A stretch of 64,000 nucleotides of DNA from Falsiruegeria litorea R37. Its GTDB lineage: Bacteria; Pseudomonadota; Alphaproteobacteria; Rhodobacterales; Rhodobacteraceae. This document shows, one piece after another, positions 1-8,237 of this stretch; the stretch's first letter is position 1, and every line of letters starts with the position of its first letter. The notes under the pieces are model-generated. The model was not told the DNA's origin and searched no databases. It saw only the letters and a list, made by a program, of their open reading frames with translations. Where the stretch lies: NCBI RefSeq assembly GCF_900172225.1, contig NZ_FWFO01000001.1, positions 1,426,001-1,490,000 of the forward strand, in the 5' to 3' direction. The position numbers and the translations under genes are program-made.

Positions 1-68
1 ATTCCAATGCCCAACCCTAGGCGCAAAATCAGCGCCGTCCAAAGTCTAAAGTTCACGCGGGTTTGGGT

Positions 69-707
69 TTAAGGCGCCCAATTCAAGAAGTTGGCGATCA
101 GGCGCAGGCCCGTGGCCTGGCTTTTCTCTGGGTGGAACTGCATGCCCACCATCGTGTCACGGCCAATTACGGCGGTCACGTCGCCCGCGTAATCCACATG
201 CGCCAGCCGTTCTGCCGGGTTGGCAACACGGAAGTGGTAAGAGTGGACGAAATAGGTGTGATCGCCGGTCTCAATGCCGTCAAACACCGGGTGGGGGTGA
301 TCGATGACCAGATCATTCCACCCCATGTGCGGTACTTTCAGCGATGCATCCGCTGGTGTGATCTTGACCACATCGCCCCCGATCCAGCCCAGCCCGTCGG
401 TCTCGCGGTACTCATGCCCCTTGGTGGCCATCAGTTGCATGCCCACGCAGATGCCCAGGAACGGGCGACCTTTTACTTCGACGGCCTCGACCATCGCGTC
501 ATAGATGCCCTTGTGCCCGCGCAACTCGGACGCACAGGCAGGAAAGGCACCATCGCCGGGCAACACCAGCCGGTCGGCGCGCGCCACGATATCGGTGTCC
601 GAAGTCACAACAACTTCACCCGCATCCGTCTCGCGGGCCATGCGCTGAAACGCCTTTTCTGCCGAATGCAGATTGCCCGATTCGTAGTCGATGATCGCGG
701 TCAGCAT
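69..707 (-). CDS. hisH: Imidazole glycerol phosphate synthase glutamine amidotransferase subunit HisH
   Basis: This is the glutaminase half of the HisH-HisF enzyme. It releases ammonia from glutamine, and HisF uses it to make imidazole glycerol phosphate and AICAR in histidine synthesis. The protein has 212 residues, the normal size for the family. The nucleophile Cys87 lies in GICVGMQ, and the catalytic His192 and Glu194 lie in the MQFHPEKS motif. I chose the ATG at 707 because the family begins with M-x-x-I-I-D-Y; an upstream in-frame start would add 20 unrelated residues. It lies 88 bp downstream of hisB on the same strand, so the two are probably one operon that continues past the left edge, where hisA and hisF would be expected. 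Identification is secure. Confidence 0.97.
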   Translation of the reverse strand: MLTAIIDYESGNLHSAEKAFQRMARETDAGEVVVTSDTDIVARADRLVLPGDGAFPACASELRGHKGIYDAMVEAVEVKGRPFLGICVGMQLMATKGHEYRETDGLGWIGGDVVKITPADASLKVPHMGWNDLVIDHPHPVFDGIETGDHTYFVHSYHFRVANPAERLAHVDYAGDVTAVIGRDTMVGMQFHPEKSQATGLRLIANFLNWAP

Positions 708-795
708 CACGTGGTCCTGTTTTTCTTTTTGTTCCAAATACGGCGGGGTGAATTGGCCGCAGGCCAAGAGGGGCAGCGCCCCTCAGTCCGGTCGC

Positions 796-1383
796 TTACA
801 ACGCACCCTTGGTCGACGGAATCGCATCCGCCTTGCGCGGATCGGTCTCAACCGCGGTTCGCAAGGCCCGCGCCACGGCCTTGAACGCGGCCTCGGCGAT
901 GTGGTGGCTGTTGAATCCGTGCAGTTGGTCGATGTGCAACGTGATGCCGCCATGGGTGCTCAGCGCCTGAAAGAACTCGCGCACCAGCTCAGTGTCGAAT
1001 GCGCCGATCTTTTGCGTCGGCAGATCCACGTTCCAGATCAGAAAGGGTCGGGCCGACAAATCCAGCGCACAGCGCACTTGTGCGTCATCCATCGGCAGGT
1101 GGCATTCGCCGTAGCGGTTGATGCCCTTCTTGTCGCCAAGCGCTGCGGTCAGCGCCTGACCCAGGGCAATGCCGGTATCCTCGACCGTGTGGTGATCGTC
1201 GATGTGGTAATCGCCCTTGGCCCGGATCGTCATGTCGATCAGCGAGTGGCGCGCCAGCTGGTCCAGCATGTGATCAAAGAACCCGACGCCGGTCTGGTTG
1301 TCATAAGCTCCGGTGCCGTCGAGGTTGATCTCGACCGAAATCTCGGTCTCGGCGGTCTGGCGGGTGATGGTGGCGCGGCGCAT
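796..1383 (-). CDS. hisB: Imidazoleglycerol-phosphate dehydratase HisB
   Basis: It dehydrates imidazole glycerol phosphate to imidazole acetol phosphate, the step after HisH/HisF in histidine synthesis. The protein has 195 residues, typical of the monofunctional bacterial enzyme without the fused phosphatase of E. coli. Both metal-binding signatures are visible: HHTVED at residues 64-69 and HHIAE at 160-164. These would hold the two Mn ions of the 24-mer enzyme. The start at 1383 gives the usual M-R-x-A-x-I-x-R-x-T opening; longer in-frame extensions read into low-quality sequence. It is the first histidine gene seen on this strand and is divergent from the small regulator-like gene at 1566. 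Confidence 0.97.
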   Translation of the reverse strand: MRRATITRQTAETEISVEINLDGTGAYDNQTGVGFFDHMLDQLARHSLIDMTIRAKGDYHIDDHHTVEDTGIALGQALTAALGDKKGINRYGECHLPMDDAQVRCALDLSARPFLIWNVDLPTQKIGAFDTELVREFFQALSTHGGITLHIDQLHGFNSHHIAEAAFKAVARALRTAVETDPRKADAIPSTKGAL

Positions 1384-1565
1384 GGCGGTTGTTCCCTGAT
1401 GATCACAGAGGCGCTTATAGGCAAAACAGGGCGCGCATTGCCACCCCGCGCACGCGACCTGCGACACAAGTGTTGCGTAAAACACCGCGACAGCAGGGGA
1501 TTGCGCCTACCTGCACCGCATGGCAGCTTGGCGGCAGATCAATTCCCCCGAAAAAGGGCGCCCAA

Positions 1566-1805
1566 ATGGCCACTTGTGTCTTTATCCAGATCCGCTGCAA
1601 ACCCGGCTCGACCTACAAGGTGGCCGAGGATATCGCGCTCCGCGAAATCCACTCCGAGCTTTATTCGACCAGCGGCGAATACGACCTGCTGCTCAAGCTT
1701 TACATCCCCGAGGATCAGGATGTGGGCCATTACATTAACGAACACCTGCTGGTGATCCCAAACATCGAACGGTCCCTGACCACGATGACGTTCAAGGCGT
1801 TCTAA
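1566..1805 (+). CDS. Stand-alone Lrp/AsnC-type ligand-binding (RAM) domain protein
   Basis: The 79-residue protein matches only the C-terminal effector-binding and oligomerisation domain of Lrp/AsnC regulators. It has a beta-alpha-beta-beta-alpha-beta pattern opening with CVFIQIRCKPG and a GEYDLLLKLYIPE strand pair. There is no helix-turn-helix domain and no room for one upstream. Such stand-alone domains are known and are thought to bind amino acids or pair with full-length regulators; their roles are mostly undetermined. The start at 1566 follows a purine-rich stretch. The gene converges with the GNAT gene, their stop codons being a few bases apart. I infer a sensor or modulator role with low certainty. 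Confidence 0.85.
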   Translation: MATCVFIQIRCKPGSTYKVAEDIALREIHSELYSTSGEYDLLLKLYIPEDQDVGHYINEHLLVIPNIERSLTTMTFKAF

Positions 1806-1808
1806 GGC

Positions 1809-2672
1809 TCAGCCCAACTCAAAGGTCGTCACACCAAAGATCCGGTCCACGGCAATGTCGGGTGCCGGGCCGGTGTACATGCGCGCAGTTTCAAAGACCG
1901 GCGTCAGGCCCATGTCGTGTGCAAGGGACATGGCTGCCTCGTTTTGTTCCGGCACATCCAGAAACACCTCACTGTCATGATGGGCTGCGGGTACTGAGGC
2001 CAGCAAGGATCCGGCAAGGTCACGGGCGATCTGCACGGTTTCGGCAAACAAAGGTCCGATCTTATAGCCATCAATGCATGGCCGAATGACACCGTATCCC
2101 CGAAGTGCGCCGTGATCGACAACGGCGCGTGCCTCATGTCCATCCGTGCCCAGCCACATCGCCAAAAACGGAGTACGCGGGGCAGGGAAGGCCGTGCGGT
2201 CGTAATGCTCCAACTCCGCAGTGACGCGGGTCAACGGTGTCGCAAGGGCGCTGTCTGGCAAATTCGCCAAGGCCCGCACGATTGGCCCACCAAACCGGAT
2301 GTTGCGATAGGCCAACTCAAAGCCGGACTTGGCGTAATTTGCCTGTTCCTCTTGCACCCCATCCAGCCCGATCAAGCGGCGGCCCGCATGTTTGACAGCA
2401 GCCTGCCACAAACGCAGACCGGCGCCTCGTCCGCGGTGGTCAGGGTGCACGATGTAGAACCCCAGAAAGGCAAAATTCTCATCGTAATTGACGACCGAGA
2501 TTGTCGCGATCAACTCTCCATCCAGAAACCCGCCCCAGAACCCCTCTGGATCGACCGACATAAAGCATGCCCGATCTGACAGCCCCGGATTCCACCCCTC
2601 GCGCGCGGCCCATTCCACGGCGCTCTGCACTTCGTCTGGGGCGAGGGGGCGGATGGTATAGTCTGCGGACAT
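1809..2672 (-). CDS. GNAT family N-acetyltransferase
   Basis: A 287-residue protein whose first 140 residues form a GNAT fold. The acetyl-CoA-binding motif A appears as HPDHRGRGAG (about residues 82-91), following the strand FLGFYIV. The second half is a further domain of about 140 residues, as in two-domain GNAT proteins that carry an Acetyltransf_18-type C-terminus. The substrate cannot be told from sequence. I chose the ATG at 2672 (MSADYTIRPL) over an upstream codon because the alpha/beta fold begins at once. It lies just upstream of the tRNA-Gly cluster region, with no operon partner. Confidence 0.85.
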   Translation of the reverse strand: MSADYTIRPLAPDEVQSAVEWAAREGWNPGLSDRACFMSVDPEGFWGGFLDGELIATISVVNYDENFAFLGFYIVHPDHRGRGAGLRLWQAAVKHAGRRLIGLDGVQEEQANYAKSGFELAYRNIRFGGPIVRALANLPDSALATPLTRVTAELEHYDRTAFPAPRTPFLAMWLGTDGHEARAVVDHGALRGYGVIRPCIDGYKIGPLFAETVQIARDLAGSLLASVPAAHHDSEVFLDVPEQNEAAMSLAHDMGLTPVFETARMYTGPAPDIAVDRIFGVTTFELG

Positions 2673-2763
2673 GAAAAGCACCTTGAGGGTTGTACACCCC
2701 AAGCATGACGCAATACGCCCGTCGCCGCCAAGTCACCATTGTTGTGGAAGAGAGAGAAGATAT

Positions 2764-2838
2764 TGGAGCGGGCGAGGCGATTCGAACGCCCGACCCTAAC
2801 CTTGGCAAGGTTATGCTCTACCCCTGAGCTACGCCCGC
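2764..2838 (-). tRNA. tRNA-Gly (anticodon GCC), copy 1
   Basis: On the minus strand this 75-nt stretch folds as a cloverleaf. The 7-bp acceptor stem is GCGGGCG/CGCCCGC, the D arm contains AGCTC, the anticodon loop reads TTGCCAA with GCC in the centre, and the T loop contains GTTCGAATC. The CCA end is encoded (complement of TGG at 2764-2766). It is the last transcribed of three identical copies. It decodes GGC and GGU glycine codons, which are abundant in a GC-rich genome. Confidence 0.97.
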
Positions 2839-2856
2839 AACCTATATCTTTTGTAT

Positions 2857-2873
2857 CCGGATGGGTGATCCGG
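2857..2873 (-). repeat. Spacer hairpin between tRNA-Gly copies 1 and 2
   Basis: The inverted repeat CCGGAT-GGGTG-ATCCGG forms a 6-bp stem with a 5-nt loop. The same 17 bases recur in the other tRNA spacer (2973-2989), while the rest of the two spacers differs. It is probably a processing or duplication-derived element of the tRNA transcript. Confidence 0.7.
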
Positions 2874-2880
2874 ATCTTGA

Positions 2881-2955
2881 TGGAGCGGGCGAGGCGATTC
2901 GAACGCCCGACCCTAACCTTGGCAAGGTTATGCTCTACCCCTGAGCTACGCCCGC
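2881..2955 (-). tRNA. tRNA-Gly (anticodon GCC), copy 2
   Basis: This is identical to the copies on either side over the whole mature sequence, including the encoded CCA (complement at 2881-2883) and the GCC anticodon. It sits in the middle of the three-gene transcript, separated from its neighbours by spacers of about 41-42 nt. Each spacer carries the same small hairpin. Confidence 0.97.
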
Positions 2956-2972
2956 ACTATCAAGTCTCGTGC

Positions 2973-2989
2973 CCGGATGGGTGATCCGG
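2973..2989 (-). repeat. Spacer hairpin between tRNA-Gly copies 2 and 3
   Basis: Second copy of CCGGAT-GGGTG-ATCCGG, identical to 2857-2873. The flanking spacer bases have diverged, so the hairpin has been kept or has remained from a recent tandem duplication. Confidence 0.7.
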
Positions 2990-2996
2990 TTCTCAA

Positions 2997-3071
2997 TGGA
3001 GCGGGCGAGGCGATTCGAACGCCCGACCCTAACCTTGGCAAGGTTATGCTCTACCCCTGAGCTACGCCCGC
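2997..3071 (-). tRNA. tRNA-Gly (anticodon GCC), copy 3 (first transcribed)
   Basis: Identical in sequence to the other two copies, with encoded CCA (complement at 2997-2999). It is the promoter-proximal gene of the cluster. Its 5' end is about 11 nt downstream of the transcription start predicted from the promoter at 3089-3117. Confidence 0.97.
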
Positions 3072-3088
3072 TTCCTTGAGTGAGGCGT

Positions 3089-3117
3089 GAATTAGAATTT
3101 CTGGGGCCGCACCGCAA
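3089..3117 (-). promoter_or_regulatory. Probable sigma-70-type promoter of the tRNA-Gly cluster
   Basis: Read on the minus strand, TTGCGG (3117-3112) and TAATTC (3094-3089) are separated by exactly 17 bases. The predicted start is near 3082, about 11 nt before the first tRNA. Both boxes fit the loose -35 and -10 consensus used by alphaproteobacterial housekeeping sigma factor. No experimental support is available here. Confidence 0.55.
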
Positions 3118-3237
3118 GAGCAAAAGTGAAGAAAAAGCAAAATTCTTCGCATCATGGGGCAGGGCGACGGAAAGAAATTGTTCACCCGTTTCACCCAAAC
3201 TGATCCTATCCGTTTTCACAGTTGAACGAGGTATCCC

Positions 3238-3387
3238 ATGGTTACGGGAAAATTCTTCATGACAGTGGGGCTGTTGGCCGCAATCGGCTCCTTTGCGGCG
3301 TTCAATCCGGCCCAGGATGCCACCCAGCCCGAGGATTTGCCGGTCTTGCAGCCCCCCGTTGCGATCAAGGTCTCGGTGCTGTCCTAA
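3238..3387 (+). CDS. Small hypothetical membrane or exported peptide (49 aa)
   Basis: A short open frame with a good ribosome-binding site: GAGG at 3228-3231, six bases before the ATG. The product starts MVTGKFFMTVGLLAAIGSF, a short hydrophobic segment that could be a signal peptide or single membrane anchor. A polar, Pro-rich tail of about 25 residues (AQDATQPEDLPVLQPP) follows. I do not recognise the family. GC-rich codon third positions and the site support it, but at this length chance is possible. It converges with pyc, whose terminator lies just beyond its stop. Confidence 0.5.
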   Translation: MVTGKFFMTVGLLAAIGSFAAFNPAQDATQPEDLPVLQPPVAIKVSVLS

Positions 3388-3400
3388 GTATCCAGCGCGC

Positions 3401-3440
3401 AAACAAAAAACGCTGCCCCGGTCAAAGACCAGGACAGCGT
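3401..3440 (-). terminator. Intrinsic terminator of pyc
   Basis: On the minus strand a 14-bp stem (ACGCTGTCCTGGTC with GACCGGGGCAGCGT, three G-U pairs) closes a TTT loop and is followed directly by a run of T residues (3410-3405). It begins 20 nt after the pyc stop codon. The G-U pairs exist only in the minus-strand RNA, which fits its use by pyc. Confidence 0.85.
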
Positions 3441-3459
3441 ATGGTCAAACCAGTCTGGA

Positions 3460-6400
3460 TTATTCCAGTTCGATGAGTAGGTCCTTGGCGTCGATCTGAC
3501 CGCCCGCAGTGACATGCAGCGCTTTGACGGTGGCGGACCGCTCGGCGTGGATGCCTGTTTCCATCTTCATCGCTTCGATGGTCAGCAGCAGATCGCCTTC
3601 GTTCACCTGCTGGCCTGCCTGCACCGCAACGCTTGCCACAACACCCGGCATTGGCGCGCCGATGTGGTCGGCATTGCCAATTTCGGCCTTGGGTCGCTGG
3701 ATGGTCGAGGATTTGACCAATCGGTTCGGCACCCGGATCAAGCGGGGCTGGCCGTTGAGTTCAAAGAACACTTTTACTTCGCCGTTTTCGTCGGTCTCGC
3801 CGATGGCTTGCAGACGAATTTCCAGCGTCTTGCCCGGATCGATTTCCGCCGTGATCTCTTCACCAGGCTCCATGCCGTAAAAGAAGGTTTTGGTCGGCAG
3901 GGCGCGGACCGGGCCATAGGTGCGATGACGGCCCATGTAGTCCATGAAGACCTTGGGATACATAAGATATCCGTTCAGATCCTCGTCATCGACCGCTTTG
4001 CCTTCCAGCTCTTTCGAGATCTGGGCGCGCAGCGCATCCAGGTCGACGGGCTCCAGGTGTTTGCCCGGACGCTCGGTGTTGGGCGCCTCGCCCTTCAGAG
4101 CCTTGCCCACGATGGCGTCGGGGAAGCCGCCGGGCGGTTGACCCAGGTTGCCGCGCATCATGTCGATCACCGAATCCGGGAAGGCCACATCGGTGCCGGG
4201 GTTTTCGACGTCGTCGCGGCTCAGCCCCTGGCTCACCATCATCAGCGCCATGTCGCCCACGACCTTCGACGAGGGTGTCACCTTGACGATGTCGCCGAAC
4301 ATCTGGTTCACGTCGGCATACATCTGCGCCACCTCATGCCAGCGCTCTTCCAGCCCCAGCGAGCGCGCCTGAGCCTTTAGGTTGGTGAACTGACCGCCAG
4401 GCATCTCGTGCAGATAAACCTCGGAGGCGGGCGCCTGCAGGCCCGACTCGAATGCAGCATACTGACCGCGCACGGCTTCAAAGTAATCGCTGATCTCGCG
4501 GATCGCCTTGATGTCCAGCCCGGTGTCGCGATCGGTGTTGCGCAGCGCCTCGACCACCGATCCCAGCGTCGCCTGGCTGGTGTTGCCCGAGAAGCTGTCC
4601 ATCGCGCAATCGACCGCATCCACGCCTGCTTCTGCGGCAGCCAGGATGGTTGCGGAGGCGATGCCCGCCGTGTCGTGGGTGTGGAAGTGAATGGGCAGCC
4701 CAACTTCCTCTTTCAGCGCCTTGATGAGCACGCGGGCAGCGGCGGGTTTCAAAAGGCCTGCCATGTCCTTCAGACCCAGCACATGCGCCCCTGCATCGCG
4801 CAGTTCCTTGCCCATGGCGACATAGTATTTCAGGTCGTACTTGGACCGCTCGGGGTTCAGGATGTCGCCGGTGTAGCAGACGGTGCCTTCGCAGATCTTG
4901 TTCTGCTCGATCACCGCGTCCATCGCCACGCGCATGTTTTCGACCCAGTTCAGGCTGTCGAAGACGCGGAAGACGTCGATGTTCTTGGCGGCTTCTTTCA
5001 CAAAGGCTTGGACCACGTTGTCGGGGTAATTGGTGTAGCCGACCCCGTTCGACCCACGCAGCAGCATCTGCGTCATCAGGTTCGGCATCGCCTCGCGCAG
5101 GTCGCGCAGACGCTGCCAGGGGCACTCTTGCAAGAACCGGTACGCCACATCAAAGGTCGCGCCGCCCCAGCATTCGACCGAGAAGAGCTGCGGCAGGTTC
5201 GATGCATAGGTCGGCGCCACACGAACCATGTCGATCGACCGCATGCGCGTTGCCAGCAGCGACTGATGCCCGTCGCGCATCGTCGTGTCGGTGATCAGCA
5301 GCTGACGCTGCGCTTTCATCCAGTCGGCCACCGCCTGCGGGCCCTTTTGCTCCAGCAGGTTGCGGGTGCCCATCATCGGCTCGGCCCGGCGTTCCGGCGC
5401 GCGCGGGATCTTCAAATCGGCGGCGGGCAGTGGGCGATCCTTGGTCTCGGGGTGTCCGTTCACCGTGATGTCGGCGATATAGGTCAGCACCTTGGTGCCC
5501 CGGTCGCGGCGACGTTTGAAATCAAACAGATCCGGTGTCTCGTCGATGAACTTGGTGGTGTATTCATTCGACAGGAAGGTCGGGTGCTTCAGCAGGTTTT
5601 CAACAAAGGCGATGTTGGTGCTGACACCGCGCACACGGAATTCACGCAGCGCACGGTCCATCCGGGCAATCGCCTTTTCGGGCGTCGGGGCCCAGGCAGT
5701 GACCTTGGTCAGCAGCGAGTCGTAATACCGCGTGATCACGCCCCCAGCATAGGCCGTGCCGCCATCCAACCGGATGCCCATGCCAGTGGCCGAGCGATAG
5801 GCGGTGATGCGGCCATAGTCGGGGATGAAGTTGTTGAGCGGATCTTCGGTGGTCACACGGGTCTGCAAGGCGTGGCCGTTCAACTGAACGTCATCCTGCG
5901 CGGACTTGCCGGTGGCCTCGGCCAGGGGCTTGCCCTCGGCGATCAGGATTTGCGCCTGCACGATGTCGATGCCGGTCACTTCTTCGGTGACGGTGTGTTC
6001 GACCTGTACGCGGGGGTTCACCTCGATGAAGTAAAACTTACCCGAGGCCATATCCATCAGGAATTCTACAGTGCCCGCGCATTCATAATTCACATGAGCA
6101 CATATCTTGCGGCCCAATTCGCAGATCTCGGCACGCTGCTCTTCGGTCAGATACGGGGCCGGGGCGCGTTCAACCACCTTCTGGTTGCGGCGCTGGACCG
6201 AGCAGTCACGCTCGTAGAGGTGATAAATCTCGCCATGCTTGTCGCCCAGGATCTGCACCTCGACGTGGCGGGCGCGGGTGATCATCTTTTCCAGATACCC
6301 CTCGCCGTTGCCGAATGCGGCCTCTGCCTCGCGGCGCCCTTCGAGCACTTTTTCTTCCAACTCTTCCGGCCCGTGGATCGGACGCATGCCGCGACCGCCG

Positions 6401-6897
6401 CCGCCCCAGGAGGCCTTGAGCATCAGCGGATAGCCGACCTCGGCTGCCTCGGCCCGGATCGCATCCATGTCATCGCCCAGAACCTCGGTCGCCGGGATGA
6501 CCGGAACACCGGCCTCGATGGCGACGCGACGGGCGCTGGCCTTGTCGCCGAGCGCGCGCATGGTCTCGGCCTTGGGGCCGATGAAGGTGATGCCGTTCTG
6601 GGTGCAGGCATCCACGAAGTCCGGGTTTTCCGACAGCAGGCCATAGCCGGGGTGGATCGCATCCGCCCCGCTTTCCTTGGCAACGCGAATGATCTCGTCG
6701 ATGCTCAGGTAGGCGGCAACCGGCCCCATCCCTTCGCCAATGCGATAGGCCTCATCCGCCTTGAACCGATGCAAGCCCAGCTTGTCCTCTTCGGCAAAGA
6801 CGGCAACCGTCTTCTTGCCCATCTCATTGGCGGCCCGCATCACGCGGATCGCGATCTCTCCGCGGTTGGCGATGAGGATTTTCTTGAAGTCTGTCAT
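3460..6897 (-). CDS. pyc: Pyruvate carboxylase
   Basis: The enzyme carboxylates pyruvate to oxaloacetate using ATP, bicarbonate and biotin, and so refills the TCA cycle. The 1145-residue chain is full length. An N-terminal biotin carboxylase domain (about 1-460) has the ATP-grasp glycine loop KASWGGGGRGM. The carboxyltransferase domain (about 530-810) opens with DTTMRDGHQSLLATR and has a metal-site HFHTHDT motif. A linker and allosteric segment follow, then a C-terminal biotinyl domain whose target lysine is Lys1111 in EAMKMETG. The gene stands alone with its own terminator. A short dyad GTTCT-N4-AGAAC at 6964-6977 lies about 67 bp upstream of the start and might be an operator, but this is speculative. 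In Roseobacters pyc is the usual anaplerotic route. Confidence 0.98.
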   Translation of the reverse strand: MTDFKKILIANRGEIAIRVMRAANEMGKKTVAVFAEEDKLGLHRFKADEAYRIGEGMGPVAAYLSIDEIIRVAKESGADAIHPGYGLLSENPDFVDACTQNGITFIGPKAETMRALGDKASARRVAIEAGVPVIPATEVLGDDMDAIRAEAAEVGYPLMLKASWGGGGRGMRPIHGPEELEEKVLEGRREAEAAFGNGEGYLEKMITRARHVEVQILGDKHGEIYHLYERDCSVQRRNQKVVERAPAPYLTEEQRAEICELGRKICAHVNYECAGTVEFLMDMASGKFYFIEVNPRVQVEHTVTEEVTGIDIVQAQILIAEGKPLAEATGKSAQDDVQLNGHALQTRVTTEDPLNNFIPDYGRITAYRSATGMGIRLDGGTAYAGGVITRYYDSLLTKVTAWAPTPEKAIARMDRALREFRVRGVSTNIAFVENLLKHPTFLSNEYTTKFIDETPDLFDFKRRRDRGTKVLTYIADITVNGHPETKDRPLPAADLKIPRAPERRAEPMMGTRNLLEQKGPQAVADWMKAQRQLLITDTTMRDGHQSLLATRMRSIDMVRVAPTYASNLPQLFSVECWGGATFDVAYRFLQECPWQRLRDLREAMPNLMTQMLLRGSNGVGYTNYPDNVVQAFVKEAAKNIDVFRVFDSLNWVENMRVAMDAVIEQNKICEGTVCYTGDILNPERSKYDLKYYVAMGKELRDAGAHVLGLKDMAGLLKPAAARVLIKALKEEVGLPIHFHTHDTAGIASATILAAAEAGVDAVDCAMDSFSGNTSQATLGSVVEALRNTDRDTGLDIKAIREISDYFEAVRGQYAAFESGLQAPASEVYLHEMPGGQFTNLKAQARSLGLEERWHEVAQMYADVNQMFGDIVKVTPSSKVVGDMALMMVSQGLSRDDVENPGTDVAFPDSVIDMMRGNLGQPPGGFPDAIVGKALKGEAPNTERPGKHLEPVDLDALRAQISKELEGKAVDDEDLNGYLMYPKVFMDYMGRHRTYGPVRALPTKTFFYGMEPGEEITAEIDPGKTLEIRLQAIGETDENGEVKVFFELNGQPRLIRVPNRLVKSSTIQRPKAEIGNADHIGAPMPGVVASVAVQAGQQVNEGDLLLTIEAMKMETGIHAERSATVKALHVTAGGQIDAKDLLIELE

Positions 6898-7035
6898 GGC
6901 AGGTCCCGGCTCTCTTTGTTGGGCGTGGGTTTTAGGCGGACAATAAGCACACGTATATTGGTAGTTCTGGGTAGAACCGGCATGTTATCGCTCGCAAACG
7001 CCGTTTTTTCTGCAGTGCAGTGTTTGAGGTCGTGT

Positions 7036-8193
7036 TCAGGTCAGGTCTGGTAGGGGCCGGATCGGGGGAAGCGCGGCAAGCGAAGCGGCGCCGATCTGGC
7101 CCATGTTGGCGATCAGGTCCTGTTTTAGCACGTCGATCAAATGCGCAGGTCCCCGAGCTCCAAGTGCTGCAAGTGCAAAATGAACAGCCCGCCCCAGCAT
7201 CACGAAATCGGCGCCCGAGGCGATGGCGCGCAGGATGTCCAATCCGCTCTCGACACCACTGTCGAAGATGAGCGGCAGCTGTGTCGCGGCCCGGATCGCA
7301 GGCAGAGCTTCGATCGAGGCGGGGGCCCCGTCAAACTGGCGGCCCGCATGATTTGACACCCACAAGGCGTCGATGCCTGCACGCTCCAGAGGCTCGGCAT
7401 CCTCGGCGCGCATCACGCCTTTGATGATGAATGGTCCGTCCCAATGATCGCGCAGCCATTTGACATAGTCCATGTCGGGCGAGGTGCGCAGCAGGTATCC
7501 GATGTGCGCAGTTGGGGGCAGGTTCAGCTGTTTGGTGACGTATTTGTCCAGCGTGCGCATGCGCGGCATGCCATCACGGATCACTTCTTGCATCATGCCC
7601 ATGGCCCAGGCAGGACGCCGTGCGATCTGAGCCAGCAGGCGCGGAGACAGCCTGGGGGGCTGTGTCAGCCCCGAGCGTGTCTGACGCTCGCGGCGCGAGG
7701 CGACCGGTATGTCCACGGTCAGCACCAGCGTGGAAAACCCTGCATTGCGGGCCCGGTTCAAGACATCTTGGCGGATTTCGGGGTTCTTGGGCGGATACAG
7801 CTGGAACCAGGAATGTGTCCCAAGGTGTGGCGCCAGCTCTTCGGGGCTGCGGCTGGCCACGGTCGACAGCGTATAGGGCACCCTGGCCTGGGCGGCGGCC
7901 CGCGCCAGCAGCGGTTCGGCCCCGGGCCAGATCAGGCCGGACATGCCGATCGGGGCGACGCCAAAGGGCAGGTCGAAATCCTGCCCCAGCAGGCGGGTCG
8001 ACAGGTCACACTCCATGGCGCCATGCAGGATCGAAGGATCAAACCCGATCCGGTCGAGCGCCTTTCGGTTGCGGGCTTTGGTGGCTTCGACCCCCGTGCC
8101 GCTGTCCAGGTATTCCCAAACAAACTTGGGAAGCCTGCGCTCGGCGCGCCATTTCAGGTCCATGACGCCGGGATAGGTGCTGTGCAGATCCAT
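7036..8193 (-). CDS. FMN-dependent alpha-hydroxy-acid dehydrogenase/oxidase (LldD-like)
   Basis: This 385-residue protein belongs to the FMN-dependent alpha-hydroxy-acid dehydrogenase family (L-lactate dehydrogenase, glycolate oxidase, mandelate dehydrogenase). It oxidises 2-hydroxy acids to 2-oxo acids. Visible family features are the N-terminal FVWEYLDSGTG, the phosphate-site APIGMSGLIWPGAEP, FQLYPPKN, and the signature SNHAGRQFDGAPAS with the catalytic histidine and arginine (about residues 275-285). Next come FDSGVESGLDILRAIASGADFVMLGRA for FMN phosphate binding. The substrate is not fixed by these motifs; lactate is a guess. It lies 138 bp upstream of pyc on the same strand, and a product of pyruvate would suit that neighbour. 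Confidence 0.92.
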   Translation of the reverse strand: MDLHSTYPGVMDLKWRAERRLPKFVWEYLDSGTGVEATKARNRKALDRIGFDPSILHGAMECDLSTRLLGQDFDLPFGVAPIGMSGLIWPGAEPLLARAAAQARVPYTLSTVASRSPEELAPHLGTHSWFQLYPPKNPEIRQDVLNRARNAGFSTLVLTVDIPVASRRERQTRSGLTQPPRLSPRLLAQIARRPAWAMGMMQEVIRDGMPRMRTLDKYVTKQLNLPPTAHIGYLLRTSPDMDYVKWLRDHWDGPFIIKGVMRAEDAEPLERAGIDALWVSNHAGRQFDGAPASIEALPAIRAATQLPLIFDSGVESGLDILRAIASGADFVMLGRAVHFALAALGARGPAHLIDVLKQDLIANMGQIGAASLAALPPIRPLPDLT

Positions 8194-8237
8194 GCCGATT
8201 GATCCGACGTGGACTGTGATTCTGCAAGGGGCGCGGC

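Noticed and set aside
4408-7053. Very long open frame antisense to pyruvate carboxylase
   Set aside because: It mirrors a GC-rich gene in the opposite frame, gives a composition rich in His, Gly and Arg, and has no recognisable domain.
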